The notes: a model not told the origin generated them from the sequence alone. A stretch of 64,000 nucleotides of DNA from Apiotrichum sp. Y4204 (GCA_025531455.1 JAMYHL010000002.1:1426001-1490000); one strand, 5' to 3'; positions 23,882 through 37,798 are shown, counted from the first letter of the stretch. Translations and numbers: made by a program.

Positions 23882-24571
23882 CTAGTCGCCGCGCAGCTTC
23901 TGCACACGCTTCAGGATCGAGTCCTTCGAGGGGTCTGTTGTTAATTGAGAGACGAGGGATGCCGCGCCGCAATATACTAACCGTATGGGTGCTCCTTTGA
24001 CGGAATCTCCAGCAGCGCGGGAAACGCTGCTTGGTAGCGGTCAACGGTAGGGCGTATCCTGTCCGCAACCTGGCACATTAGTCAATGTAACCCCGAGCCA
24101 ACCCACATGTTGGTTAATGAGCAGGATCGCAATATCTTTACGATCCTCGGTGAACTCTTGGAACGCCGCCTCAATTACGCTAGTTTGGGTCTCTAATATT
24201 GGTTAGCAGGATGGCCAAAGCGGTGCATGTGTCATGCATGATGGCGAAAGACGGTCAGATGTGATGACGCCGATTCTGCCCACCCTGTACATGGAGGGCA
24301 CTCACTTGCATCGACAACAACAAAGTTCTTCTTCTGATGGTCATCGACATGGCCGATGCCTGCGAGAAGAAGACCGGTGACCGAGTCCTGTCTGTCAGCA
24401 CTACTCTGATGATCTGACTCAATCGTATGCAGGCAGGCCTCGTACTGGTCAATCACCTCTTGCGAGGCGCGAATACGAGAAGGAAGGCTGGTGCCAGGGG
24501 CCAACACATACCTCATCACCGATAACGGCGAGCAGACTGCGGTCTTTGGGATTGGATGTGGTCGCGCTCAT
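23882..24571 (-). CDS. VMA7: V-type proton ATPase subunit F
   Basis: Model (minus): 23882-23934, 23982-24069, 24107-24192, 24306-24387, 24512-24571; 122 aa, normal for the family. Subunit F belongs to the central stalk of the V1 sector, coupling ATP hydrolysis to proton pumping into vacuoles and endosomes. Recognition features are [20 protein letters not shown] near the N terminus, [26 protein letters not shown], and the tail [18 protein letters not shown]. The start codon at 24571 is the first ATG and gives the expected short N-terminal extension. Four introns of 37-124 nt. Confidence 0.96.
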
Positions 24572-24971
24572 GCTGACGACGGTTGGGAATGACGGTGGTG
24601 GTATACGTGTTGTGATGGGAAGGTTGACGGTTGAGGATGGACAGCAGGGGAGAGTAATTAGCACTTCTGGCAGAGAGAGTAGCCACCTGGCCGCGGTGTC
24701 ACAGGGTGTGTGTCGGAGACGGGGGGTGGCCGGTGGAGGTGTGGGCGGGCGGCCCTTGGTGGTACATATGGGTGGTACTGTACTTGCTGCACTGCGCACT
24801 CTATTGTTGCAGCCCCCAGTGTTGGTGACACCTGGGCTGGCCAACACTTTCCAGGCACCACCACACACAGAGACATTTCACCATCACTCCATTCATCCAC
24901 ATTCAGTCAGTCCTTGCTCTGCTCGAGTGCTTCTTTTTCATCAACCCATCGCGCAGCGAGTACGCATCACC
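24572..24971. promoter_or_regulatory. divergent promoter of VMA7 and the Mediator-like gene
   Basis: These 400 bp separate two divergent start codons and must carry both promoters. G-rich sequence lies towards VMA7 and a CA/CT-rich leader towards the downstream gene. Confidence 0.5.
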
Positions 24972-27900
24972 ATGACCGCCCAACTGGGTGTGGACGACAT
25001 TACGGGGCGCGCCTCCGTCCGCGCAATTCCTCCAAAAAAGGTAAGCCGCTATATGGATGATGATGGATCACGACGACGACATGAGCCTGACATGAATCAA
25101 GTGGGTGCGTTTCGTGCGCGACGCGATAGCACGAGATGGGATAGAAGGGGACGCTGCCGAGAAGGCCGCAGCAGGTATGTCAAGCGTCTTCTGCGAGCTG
25201 CAAGTCGCTAACGCTCAGATGGCCTGCTGGTACATCTCGTCCGTCCCGATTCGCCCGCAATTCTCATCAGTTACCTTTCACAAGGTCTCGCGACCGAGTT
25301 GTTCACAGCGCGAACATTTGCCGTTGCACTTCTCGGATACTTGTACCGCACTGAGGGCGGGGCGCTGCCTTTGATGTCGCTCCTTGTCTCTATCTCGTCG
25401 GCACTTATCGCCAATCCTAGCGGATTAGATTTGGGAGACTATCTGCCATCGCCGGTTCAGCTTCCGTCTGAGGTCCCCGATGTTGGTACCAGTGCCTCGG
25501 CTTCTGCTGAGGAAGTTCCAATGCTCGCCCTACTTATGCCGCTATTGCGGGTCTGCGCGATCGGGCCGACCCCCGTTCCTGTGTTGACGCTTACTTCACG
25601 GCTGACATCGCTAATTCCTCCGCTGCCAGTACCACCCTTTGAGGTTGGTCTCGAAGGAGCGCAGCTCAGCGCAGTGCTTCCGGAGGATATTGCCAAGCCG
25701 CTGCGTGAGGTTCTCGCAGGTATGATGGCCGACTTGCCGATGCCCGCTACGACGTCCCTGCTGCCTGAGGGCTCACTCTTCGGTGGCCCTATGCCGGAGG
25801 CGTCATCTGCCGCGACGTTTGGCGATCTAGGCCCCGCTGGATTGACCTCGCTTGCACCATTACGAGCCCAATCTTCACTGCCGTTGCGACAAGCTGCGTC
25901 GTTTCTTATTGAATACGCTCAGCGGGCGCTTACCTGGACTCGGAACCCGGGCTACGCTCAAAATCCCCCATTACCATCGCCACATTACATGCGCGTTATT
26001 CGTCTTGGCCGAGCCCTCACAGCCGATCCGCAGGAATATGTCTCCGCACTGCTGGACGCGGCCGTCACGCGTGTGCTAGCTAGCCTTCCAACTGGGCCTA
26101 ACGCAACTGTCCGACCCTTCATCTTCTTCACTGAGGAACTGCCAGTTCTTCTACGCTGGTGGCGCGACACTGCCGACCCTAAATGGCCGTTTCCTCCGAA
26201 CCTACAGGGGGCACTTGCGGAGGTATTCTCCGCACACTCGGCGCTGCTTACCAGCTCCTTTGAGGCTCTGACATCCGTCTACACGGCCAAGTTTTCGCAG
26301 TCCGAGGCAGAGGACGATGTGGGCCCCTACGTCGAGCCCGAGGGCTGGTCCAGGCTGTCGATTGAAGCGACGGCCGTTCATCGCTACGTTTCCCTCGGAT
26401 TATTGGATGATGAGGGGACTGCAGCGTTGACAGGAAGCCCTATCAGGACAGCACCGTCTGGGGGATCCCTTCTGGAACGTCTGGCGTCGTCTTCGCCGTT
26501 GCACCTGCCAGCTCTGGAGTTGTTCATCACCTATGCATCGGGAGCTCCTCAGGCATTCGGCGCTGAGGTTGTGAAGGTGGGTGTTTTCATGGGTGCGACG
26601 CTAACTCAAAAGTGCATCGAACATTATTCTCAACAGCATCCTCCGGACAACTTGTTTCTCAGGCTGGCTGGATCGCCATCACTGATGTCTCTCGTCGCTG
26701 CGTACATGCCCCCAGCTGATCTCCTTGATCTTATTACCACACATTGCTTGAACCGAGTTGAGGATGAGGCAACGCGTGCAGAGGATCCTCAAGCAAGTCT
26801 TATTCGCTTTGGCGGTAGTGTCGTTTTGGCCGAGGCACTGTGCGCACAGTTTGATGTGAGTGTACGATTCGAACGTTGGCTAACGCTCTAGTTGCCGCTT
26901 CCCGGTCTGCTTTACGATGCGCGCCGGCCATTGAACATTGGTGACCTGGAGGAAAAGGAATTGGCATCAATGAATGGTTGGATCAAAGCCCTGGTAGGTG
27001 AACCATACTATGTCAAGATCCTAGGCTAACTCACAGTTTGGGTCTGATGGAATCGACGACGAGATTGTCATGACCACCTCTGCCCAGGGCTTGACCCGGT
27101 TGGGATCCACCTTGGTTCAACAGGCTGTTGTGGCTGCGATGTCTGGTCAGATTGACCTGGATACCCTTCACAGCGGGCTATCCTACTATGCCACACCTCT
27201 TCTCAGCTGGTGTCTGGGCGGCGTGGTAGGATGGCTTTGTCTGGAAACAGAACGCCAAGGGATGTTGTCGGGCATGCACCTCAAGGTCCTTCAGGCTCTC
27301 GTTCTCGATCCAGCGTTTCCCCAGCCATTACTTCGCGCCAACGCCATGGCACTCAGCCGCCTTCTCGAGCCGTCAGCCGGCCTTCAACCTGTTCTCCAAA
27401 GCTCGGGCTTTGATCACGTCGGTGTTCGATCTCGTATCCAGGAAGTTGGGGGACCAAACGGCGAGCCTCTCCTTGCAGACGCAATCCTGTCGCCTCCTTT
27501 GCCGGCACTTCATAATGAACTGCAGTCTGTTCATCATCCCCAGCTTGCTTCGCCTGGGTGGGAAGGCCGAGTCCTCGACACGTTTATTCGCGCGCTCCGC
27601 GTTGATGGGCCGCTGCGGACACTTCGCTCATTGCTGACGGACATGCTCTACCCGTCATTGACGGAGATGGAGAACGCCACCAGTGATCCTTTTGGCCAGT
27701 TCGTTGCTCTTCTGTCCGCGTTACCACTCAACGTGGCCCTCACGCCGTTTGCCTTTGTCATCATTGATGGCTACCTTCCAGCGCTATTTGGTCTCCACTC
27801 GCCGTTTGTTGCCGTGCAGCCAATGCAGCCGGTCAATATGCTCGTGCCGCCCCCAGAGCCTACGGCTCCACCAGCCCAATTTGCGGCGTCGGCACTACAT

Positions 27901-28206
27901 CGTCTATTGCGCGCTGTTATTCTTGCAGCAGACACGGACTCGGACGCCCTGGCAGACACTTTGGCCAGCCACCTCTCCGATGAGCTTGCTTTCCAACGCA
28001 GCAGGCCGGACGCGAACACCAAAGCTGTCAAGCGGGCGCTACGGGGACTCAAGCATGGTGCTACACCTGATCCCGGTCTGACACCTGAGCAACGGGCGTT
28101 TCTCACTCATCTCACTGCGGCATTTGAGGGTGATGAAGAGTTGCGCACTCGCTGGCCGGGATTGGCACCAGGTGCTGGCGTCGGCCATGGTGCTGCTGGG
28201 TCATAG
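24972..28206 (+). CDS. MED5: Mediator complex subunit 5 (Nut1)-like protein
   Basis: Model: exons 24972-25040, 25102-25174, 25219-26855, 26892-26993, 27037-28206; 1016 aa. The protein is almost entirely alpha-helical and Leu/Ala/Pro-rich without catalytic motifs, as expected for a tail-module Mediator subunit that links activators to RNA polymerase II. Segments that suggest Med5 are the N-terminal WVRFVRDAIARDGI helix, LPVLLRWWRD, LPLPGLLYDARRPL, MNGWIKALFGSDGIDDEI, and LSYYATPLLSWCLGGVVGWL. Length also fits. The family diverges quickly, so the call rests on overall pattern and recalled family features. A different large helical scaffold protein is the alternative. Exon phases all close, and the exon 3 and exon 5 frames are open over 1.6 and 1.2 kb. 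Confidence 0.68.
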
Positions 28207-28535
28207 AGCTGACCTGATATTGTACCATCATGGTAGCTGAGTAGATACGTACAACTATGCAGCCCTGTAACTCTGATTATCCGAACTGTGTGACTTTGTC
28301 TAATGGACAAACTGACGAGAAGGACACACGCCGAGTGGAAACACGTTTTACGTAAAATTGGCTTAGTACCCTGGTCAGTCTGGTGGCAGCTGGTGGAGGT
28401 GGCGACATGGCGTCGTCGTCGACATTCGATCACAAAGACTCAGAAATCATCGGATCAGCGGTCTGCTTGTTCATCCAACTGATCTGCCCGCCCACCCATC
28501 GGCCGACTCTTACCAACAAAACGATACCCACTAAC
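28207..28535. other. short intergenic region
   Basis: This holds the 3' end of the Mediator-like gene and the promoter of the next. An in-frame ATG at 28407 could extend the next protein by 43 residues, but the ATG at 28536 has the better context and gives a simpler N terminus. Confidence 0.5.
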
Positions 28536-29787
28536 ATGGCAGTCGTAGAGATTCCGCATGATCTGATCGGCTCGTCCGGGCTATACAACTCGCCAGACCC
28601 CCTTCTTCGGCGGTGAGTCTTACTTAGCAGTCGGTGCTGCTGTCGCTTCGGTGTACAGCGCTCGGGAAGCGAGGTGCTTCGCCTGTGCTGGCAATAAAGA
28701 TTCCACAGAGGAACCGATAACTTTACGTGCTGCTTATGAAGCTCACACCAGACTGCGACTGGAAGAGCAGAATGGCGCACCGGTGACCGACCAGCAGCGC
28801 ACGTTCGAGGACGTTGAGGTGCTTGTGTTGTATGCCGGGAGCCGGGCTGGAGCTGGTACGTCTGATGACCTTTGAGTGAGGTCGGTATATTGACCTGATA
28901 GAGAATCTCAAGTCGTTCCATCAGGCTCTGACTGCGCTGCACGTCCGCGACAAGGTAGGTCACTGTAGCAGCTGTCTCCTTCTGTCCCCGTGCTGATGAC
29001 GTTTTACTCACCATGGCCGCCCATATCCATGTCCTCCAAAATCATCCATCCGCATTTCTAGTCTGTGGCCGTCATCTACGTTTCGACAGATACGGATCCC
29101 AAGCTTGCCGCGTCCACTATCGCTCCGTTTCCATGGTACCGCATGACGTTCTTCGACGACTCGGACTTTGCGCCGCTGGCATACTCTGCCCCAGAAGCCG
29201 TCGAGGTTTCGCGGGGAGAGCAGTTTGTGCAAGCTGGTGTGAGTGTCCCGTCTGAAGCGTCTGGAGAGTGCAGCTGACACAGCCAGGAGATTGAGCTCGG
29301 TGTCGAAACCGTGCCGTACGGTGGGGACGAGTACATCCGCGACTATGTACGTCCGCTGTCGCGCGCCGCCGTGGCGATCAGCATGAACTCGTATCGCACC
29401 CCGAGTATCTCGATTTAGTGCGTGTGGTGTCTTTATCTACCTCGTCGTCAGCTAACCTTGCCAGCCACATTCCATCTCATCGGTTCATCGCGAAGAACGT
29501 GCGCCCGTCCGCATTTGACCCCAAGAATGTTGCACTCAACGTCCGCACTTGGCGGAACGGGGGAACACCGAAGTTGAGCATCTACGATATCTGGGCTGCG
29601 TTGAAGTGGCCGATTATCATCGTTGTGTTGGGCATCTTGTACCATCTGCTCGTGTACTTCGGAGGAGGTGAGTGGCCGGCAATCCATTATGCTGCGTAAT
29701 CGGAGCTAACGGACAGACAAGTACCACGTTATTCCGCGGTTGTTGGACGAACTCAACTGGCGGTCCAGGACGGCCCGGGGCCATTGA
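28536..29787 (+). CDS. membrane-anchored thioredoxin-fold (nucleoredoxin-like) protein
   Basis: Model: exons 28536-28612, 28659-28855, 28902-28954, 29062-29238, 29287-29417, 29465-29667, 29717-29787; 302 aa. Residues about 65-190 resemble the nucleoredoxin/tryparedoxin branch of the thioredoxin fold: VEVLVLYAGSRAGAGENL, then VAVIYVSTDTDP, then PWYRMTFFDDSDF. The catalytic CxxC expected after the first strand is absent (GSRAGAG there), so redox activity is doubtful; an unrelated CFAC lies earlier, near residue 32. A single hydrophobic helix near the C terminus (WPIIIVVLGILYHLLVYFG) suggests a tail-anchored or single-pass membrane protein. An upstream in-frame ATG at 28407 is possible. Function unknown. 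Confidence 0.75.
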
Positions 29788-32024
29788 AATATCTGCCATG
29801 TGGGACTTCGAGCTTGAGGACCACAATATCTGTCCGTTATCAGATAGACATTCTGCGAAAATTGCATGTATGACATAGACTGACATATCTTCTTACTTGT
29901 CACCTTCCAAGGTCGGGAATGTTTCCAATTACATTTATCATCCGATATCGAGAACTGAACAAGGTCCATAACGTTTCGTGTATGTACTGTATGCCATTAC
30001 TTTGCGTTCAGCGCTCGTCTAACGCAACCGTCCTCTCCTCGCAGTGAAATTAGTTAGTGGGCAAGCACGTCGCACGCTCACCCAGTCGATATTCACTCAC
30101 CCGGCTTATCTGTAGCGGGCCCAGACCCAACTGCTTCATGTCAGCTACATCGTTTCGTTCGAAAGTGCCGTAGTTCTGGCCGGATGATACACGCTGTCGC
30201 ACCTCGTTCACTACTCACTTTCCGCCTGGCGTTGTGGGGTGGAGTTGTGGGGTAGAGTCAAGCTCCTCTTTGTTGACTTCCCTCTGGGGGTTGCATGTCG
30301 AGGAGAATGTGGCGCCACATTCGACAATCAGCTTGGCCGCGCTAGGTCGCTGGTTGGCCGCGATCCCTTCAACGGGCAGTTGGGTATGAGATGGACGTTC
30401 CACGATACCACGTCGAGGCTGTTGTAGATGTCGGAAGGTGGAAGTAGAGGTGCGGGTATCTTTGAGCCTGTCGCTTCCGTCAGCGGTTTCCACGCGTGAC
30501 CCTGTGGAGCGAGAACGTTGGGTGGACCCGGCCGATCTCTGAGAATGATGATGTGCTCTCGCAGCGCGACGATCCATTTGGGGGGATGGGCATGTGGAGC
30601 CTAGGAGACGCAATTGCCCGCGAGATACACGGCACAGTCGATGACAGGTGGCGGCGGACACCAAACAGTCAAAGAGCATGACTGTGGACGAGACCGGCAC
30701 CGGCGCTGGAACTGGCTGTGACCATGTTTGTGCTGCCCAGCTGCCCAGTCCACTGTGATCACTCATACGACAATTACGACGGCCGAGACCATCTTGTGCA
30801 CTGTTAGTAAATGGCGGTGGAAATGGAAGCCTCCAGCTGTAGTATGATACATACTTGAGGATAACGCCTCGCCTTTATTTTGGCTATCGCTGCTCGTCTC
30901 TTCTAAACAAAATCCGGGCTTCTCGACACTCGCGCCCCCCAATGACGGGCCTAGGTGGACGAGGGGATGGTAGACAGGGCTTCTCAGACTACCTTTCGAA
31001 CCTCGGATGAGCTATAACAACGCGAGGTCATCAGATGAATCATTCAAAAAGAAGGAAAAAGTGAAGGACAAAGGAAGGGAAAAGGCAAAATAACTCGACA
31101 TGATTGAACGATTTCCTTGCATACAGTACTCACGCCCCGCCAGAGAGCGCACAACGAACAGAGTAAGCACAGCGTACAGTATTACAGGATGCATGTTCCA
31201 AGCTTCGAGTCGTTCCAGCTTTCATGAAACTGCGCCCATTTCACATCCACCACGAACCACTGGCGGATCCATTGCTCCGTCCTGTATACCTGTAGATCCA
31301 TGACCCATAAGCCATAAAACCACAGCGCCGATCCGTACGTCGGCTCGCCGAACGATATTGTGTAGTGTGTCTGACACCACGCTGGGCTGCCAATCCCACA
31401 TGATCCCACAGCCACCGAAAGAGCTGTGGAGCCTCTGGCGATCTGGCGCTGGCGTGTAATGATCTATATCATAGATCATAGATCTCAGGATCTCAGCCCG
31501 ACATTGCCTCACTCACACCAAAACACATGGCCGCAACGGCGACGCGCCACTGACGCGTTTTGAGTGATCGCTGGATCTTGGGTACACTGACCGTCATCCA
31601 CTAATGCCAGGAAGCGAGGAAACACGCAACGCAGCTCTCAGTGTGTGGCCATGTGTGGGTGACCCGATAAGTGTTGAACAACAAATCCCGCGACACACTC
31701 AGAGGGCCGGCACAACTTGCCTTCCTTCTCTGCTCGTGATTAATTTTTCTGATCATCCCATTCTTCCGTCACGTTCCCGACCACGCAGAAGGCAGTAAGC
31801 GGAGAACTATCTACCTCCATGCCCTCAGCCATTCGTCAAGCAGCTAGATGGCATTGGCAAGGCACAACCGTAGTGGTGACTATGCTAATTCTATTAAGAT
31901 TGTTCGGTAAGGGGTAAGCAGTACTATACTGCAGCCATATAGCAGGGTATGAGAGTGGGCATCGTCCGATATCTTGCTTGCAGATCACGATCCCATTCGT
32001 ATCGCCGACGTGTCGACGCGTTTA
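29788..32024. other. 2.2 kb intergenic region
   Basis: No gene recognised. It includes an imperfect AT-rich palindrome and repeat around 31457-31484 (atagatc units) and otherwise unremarkable sequence. Confidence 0.5.
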
Positions 32025-34111
32025 TTACTGCGCAACGACGTCCCGCTTGCGGAACGACATGTGCATGCCATCCTTAGGGAAGATGCTGGGAACATTAGTA
32101 AATGACAGAGAGATTGGGCTCCGGCTAACGACACTTGATACTCACGCGGCGATGACCTGAACCTCATCCGAAAGGTCGGTGCTGCATTGGTCAGCGACAG
32201 CCATCAAAACACACATACCGGTGGTGAGTCCAGTCCATCATCATACTGGCCGATGCCAAGGTCGCAGCAAGGTGCATGGTAGCCTTGATATCAGCAAATT
32301 GAAGTTATACCCTCAGTCGTTTTACTCACGTACTGGCCGCCAATGCAGCGGTGAGGACCGGAACCCCAGACGAGGTAGTTCTGAGGCTTAGACTCGGCAA
32401 TGGGGAGCGATCCGTCCTCGTTGGGGAGCCAGCGCTCGGGCATGAACTTGTCGGGCTCGGGGTAGCAAGTGTCGTCGTGGAGAGAGTTCCAGAAGGCGGG
32501 GATGATCATTGAGTTCTTAGGGACAGTGTACTCCGGAGTAATGGCAAACGGCCGGGTGGTCATGTAGGGAACCATGATGACAGGGGGACGAATGCGAAGG
32601 ACCTCCTTGACAACGGCGCGGGTGTAGACCATGTCCTCGACGAGATCAAGGGTAAGGGGCGAGTCAACGTCACCACCACGGAGACGGTACTGCTCCTCGC
32701 GGACCTTGGCAAGGACCTCGGGGTTGTCGGCCGTGAGCTGGAACATCCAAACAATAGCGGAAGACATGGCGTCCTGAGAAGCGAAGAGGAAGGAGAGGAG
32801 GACCATGCCAATCTCGTTGTCCGAGTACTCGCGCGAGAGGAGCTTGGCCTCCTCGGTGTTGCCCGACTTGGCAAGAAGCATGGCACGCACCCACTCGTCA
32901 AGCAGGCATTCGGGCTCGCTCATAGGGTCAGCCATGCGGATCTTGGAGGCAGCGGAAGCCTTCATAAGGTACTTCATGACGAGCTTGCGGGCCTGAATGG
33001 CATTCCACACCTTCGTTCCGGGAACAGCAAGAGGGAAGTTGACCAGCTCAAGAGCGCAAGTAATGAGCCAGTACTTTTCGTTGATGAGCTGCTTCTCCGA
33101 CTCTTCGAGGTAAGGGCCAACGAAGACGGATAGCGACGTCTCCATGTTCAGGTCACGCATGCGGAGCATCATCTCGCGGGGCTCCTTGTAGTCCATCCAC
33201 TTCTTGAAGTAGCTGCGGTAGATACGCTCCTGGATAGGGAGGTAGATAGACAGGGCCTTCTGGGTGAACAGGACGTTCAGCGCCTTGCGGTAGTCGGCAT
33301 GAACCTTGCCGTGAAGGAAGACCCAGTTGTCGGGAGAGAGCACCTTCTTGGCCGAGGCAACAAGGCAGGGCTCAGCCTGGTTGGGCGAGTTGAGGATCTT
33401 GCGAGCCATCTCGTTCGATGAACCGATGACGATGAAACTTGTGGGGATGAGCACAGATGCATAGAGATCAATGGGGTGGCGCTGACGCGCAGGACTCACA
33501 TGTTGAAGACCGAAACACACGAGAGGGGGCCCGAGTACCATTGCTTCTTGTAGTTGGCAAGGGTGGGGTTGAGAGAGTCCGCAAACTTGCCGATGATGGG
33601 GATGGTCCACTTGTCTCCAGGAAGGTGGGCCTTCTTGGCGCGGTAGACAATCTGCTCCAAAACCAACAGCGAGATGATCAAGGTGAGGATCGTGGCCGCC
33701 GTGGTCTTGCTGTTGATCCAATTGTGCACGGACAGGTGGGTCGATGAAGAACAACATGCCGAGGACATGAGACCATGAGAACGTCGTTGCGTAAGCAAGC
33801 AAGCCGAGGTTCCAAGCGTCGCAGAAGCAAGGTGGGAAGACACAGACGTCAATCGAACGATGCAGACAGAGTGGGGCGACCCATTTGGACGGGCACACAA
33901 CGGAGCGGGCAGAACAGATCATGAACGACGAACGGCATCGATGGGATCAAGCGCGCAATGTCAGCTTCTGGCACAGCTCACTCCCACTGCACACTCGAAC
34001 GTACGTGTCGAAGCGAGCCTTCGAGAGGCTCTCAATGCCCCACGACTTGACCGACTCGAGGTCAACCAGGGAAGTGGGGCGGCTGAGGATGGACGACGCG
34101 GCGCGGCTCAT
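32025..34111 (-). CDS. ERG5: sterol C-22 desaturase, cytochrome P450 CYP61
   Basis: Model (minus): 32025-32085, 32146-32181, 32219-32283, 32330-33437, 33500-33709, 34005-34111; 528 aa. Erg5 is an ER-membrane P450 that introduces the C-22 double bond late in ergosterol synthesis. Visible features are a membrane anchor (LTLIISLLVLEQIVY), KWTIPIIGKFADSLNP, SPDNWVFLHGK, I-helix FLFASQDAMSSA, ExxR in KEVLRIRPP, and the haem loop WGSGPHRCIGG. The C-terminal half is split by three short introns, the last ending IFPKDGMHMSFRKRD. The start at 34111 gives MSRAASSILSRPTSLVDLES. The first intron (33710-34004) is uncertain: its only usable acceptor is preceded by a 253-nt stretch without AG, and residues that look like exon (SVHNWINSK) sit just upstream of the chosen acceptor. 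Confidence 0.94.
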
Positions 34112-35592
34112 GATGACTGGCGAAGGCTAGTAGTGGTAAAGTAACCAGCGAGAGTGACGACCTAGTGGCACAAATGAAGGATTTCTCAAAAGTCCGTATC
34201 GCTCAACAAGAGTACTGAGCCAAACCGTTCAAGCAGCTAGTTGTACCTTGAGAAAGTCGATTGTTGTTCGAGGGCTCTTCGATGAGCGATCGAGCAAAGT
34301 GTACCAAGCAACTCGAGGGAAAAGAGAAGTGGACAAATGGTAGAGAGGACGATACAAGTACTTTTAGCAAGCAAGCATGCATGTAGCAAGGGGGTTTGTT
34401 CGCAAGTTAAGCCCAGGAGCCAGATAGGCAGTCTGCTGAGAATGCTGCGAGCCTCTGAGAAGATTGAGATTGCACTCACAAAACTCTCGTACCATCTTTT
34501 TCAGAGTTCAGGGCATTCAGGGTCCAGAGGGGACGACGACGGCCGCGCGCCGCCGAAGGGCGCCGAGTATTCAGTGACCAGCAGCCTAGTACCAAGCCAA
34601 CGAGCCAAGCCCCGGTCCAAGCCGGGGGGGGGGGGGGGGGGGGGGGGGGGGCCGGGTCGGGTTAGGAATTAGGAACAATACCGTTTGGGTGTGTCAGCGT
34701 TCCAGGATTTCACCCCAGCCCAACCTCTGTCCGGCCTCCCACCATGCGCCTTCCATGTCATGTGGCCATGTGGGTTACAATACCGGTCGGATCGCGCGTG
34801 CCGCGTGCCAAAGCCAGCCTTCACACCCATCCATTATTCTTCTTCATAGATTCTTGATTCGCTTGTTTTTTTTTTGTTTTTTTGTTTTTTAGAATATTTT
34901 ATGTAGTGTCGTCGACTCATTGCTCAACGATGAATAACAACTACAGCAGCATCTTGCCGATATTAAGGACCAGAAGAGATCCCAAGTCGTCAAAGTAAGA
35001 GAAAGGAACCAGGGCTGCCCACATATGCCCCATATGCCCATATATCTGTTCACTTTGTGGCAGCGCGGCAAGCTGCGACCAACTCAAGCCTCAGAACTCA
35101 GGCACAGAGCTGGTAACTTGATGCTACTCGCCCAGTGCATCCCGCTCCCGGAATTGCACACGAGGGCGGCCGCGGCGGCCGAAAGCGTTGCCGATGTCGC
35201 CCATTCGCATACTGCCATTACACAATGTATGATACTCGGTGTATCAGTCCAACGGCATTTGTCAACAATCTTCATGTTACCAAGAGGTCAATGCACGTCC
35301 AATGGTCACGAGACTCTATCGTCACCGTCCATGTGGTTCCGGTCAATAGCTTTCGTCAGTGACCGACGGATAGCCGTCAAGACCTATGCATAAACGCGGT
35401 TGCGGCACGTTGGAACGTGTCATTACAGTTGCATCGACACAGTCGTCAACTTCACGACTTCGCAAGTTCTCTCCTCATCTCTGACTCCACACAGAGCAAA
35501 ACGCAAGTGCACTAGGCGGATTATCCTTAAAGATCGCCTGTAGATATAGGAGATCGATAAGAAACTTGCGTGAATCGCAATTGGCAAGTCGC
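34112..35592. other. intergenic region upstream of ERG5
   Basis: It should include the ERG5 promoter and the YOP1 3' UTR. It carries a 28-nt poly-G run (34624-34651) and a T-rich tract (34865-34890). No gene recognised. Confidence 0.55.
34624..34651 (+). repeat. 28-nt poly-G homopolymer
   Basis: An uninterrupted run of G directly visible in the sequence, flanked by gcc and ccgggtcggg, about 510 bp upstream of the ERG5 start codon. Such a run can fold as a G-quadruplex and is also a common place for sequencing-length errors. Confidence 0.9.
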
Positions 35593-36521
<929 letters not shown>

Positions 36522-37798
36522 CTGGAAGATAAAGGTGAAGGACAATTGAGCGAACGGTCATAGAGAAGTAAGTGGTGCGGCACAAGCGAGTGACCAAATG
36601 GGAATCATCGTGAAAAGAAAAAACGCGATGTCAGCATGATAGTCCCACGATGAGAGATTGAGAGAAGGCAGGAAAGGGGCGAATGAAAATGACGCAGAAT
36701 GATGCTATGCGGTGTCCGGTGCGACCGGTGCATTTTTCCATCACCCATCTGCTTCTCACAGAGCCAAACACATCGCGCAGCGCGATGGCTTCAGATAGAA
36801 ACGAGTGACCGTCCTTTGGTGAAGTCGACTGCTCTGAGCAACAGAGCGAGAGTGAGGAAGAATAGGCAAGCCACATCCGATGCTAAATATTTTTCACTTT
36901 TTTTAAAAGATCGTCTCCAAATACGGAATTCTAGGGGCCTGAGAGCGGAGGATATGTGGGAGTAGGACACGTACTGTGATGGGATGACGAGGTCTTGAGG
37001 GGTTTGCAAGTGGCGAAGCACAGAAGTAGTTTGAAGATTGGGGTACGAGTAGCAAACGACGAGGTTGCTTTAAACAGGAGTGGATGGATGAGATGTGAGT
37101 GGATGGATGAATGAGAGAGCAAGGTTGAAGTAGGATGAGAAAGCGTTGGTGGTTGCGAAAAGCGCAGTGTGGGAGCGGGAGGCAAGGAAGGGAGAGTGTG
37201 GGAAGGGGGGGGGGGTGGGGGGCGGCCGGGGCGGTAGGGCTGCACAGTAGGTGGATGTTGACAGAACACGACAGAAATGACGATGATACGGGTAATTGCA
37301 TGCCAGATGCCAGAGCTCTATTGCGACAGCCTGGCAGCCGCAGGGTGGCCAGCGCATCATTGGGAGGGGTCATTAGATCATTGGATCATTGGTTGGCGTT
37401 TGCAGGGTGTGACGCTGTGCGTGCGCGATGCGAGAAGGAACGCGGCAGTGACATCGACAGGGGAGAGACAGGGCCAGTCATGGCCTGTCTAGGCAGGGCA
37501 GGGCAAGGCGGGGCAAGGGCCCAGGCGCACAGATGAGCAATGAGCATAGTTGCACCAGTCTGTGGGCCGGTGATCCCGGTGATCCTCCTCCATTGACCCC
37601 TCCCAAACAATCCACCCCCCCTCAGTAGCAGTGGTGACGAGCAGGGATTGGACAAAAGCACTAGGCAATCTAGCGACTCGGACAGCCAGGCGGACAGAAG
37701 TGCAGAAAGGCAGTACGTGGCGGGGGTGGCCAGGGTGGCCGGCGGTAGGTAAGCGAAGTGCGGTGAGAAGTCAAACAGGGTCCGAAAAAGAAAAGCAC

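Noticed and set aside
33725..33922. Upstream extension of the large ERG5 open frame as coding sequence
   Set aside because: The translation is Ser/Cys-rich noise over a pyrimidine-rich tract typical of an intron, and a stop precedes it in the needed frame.
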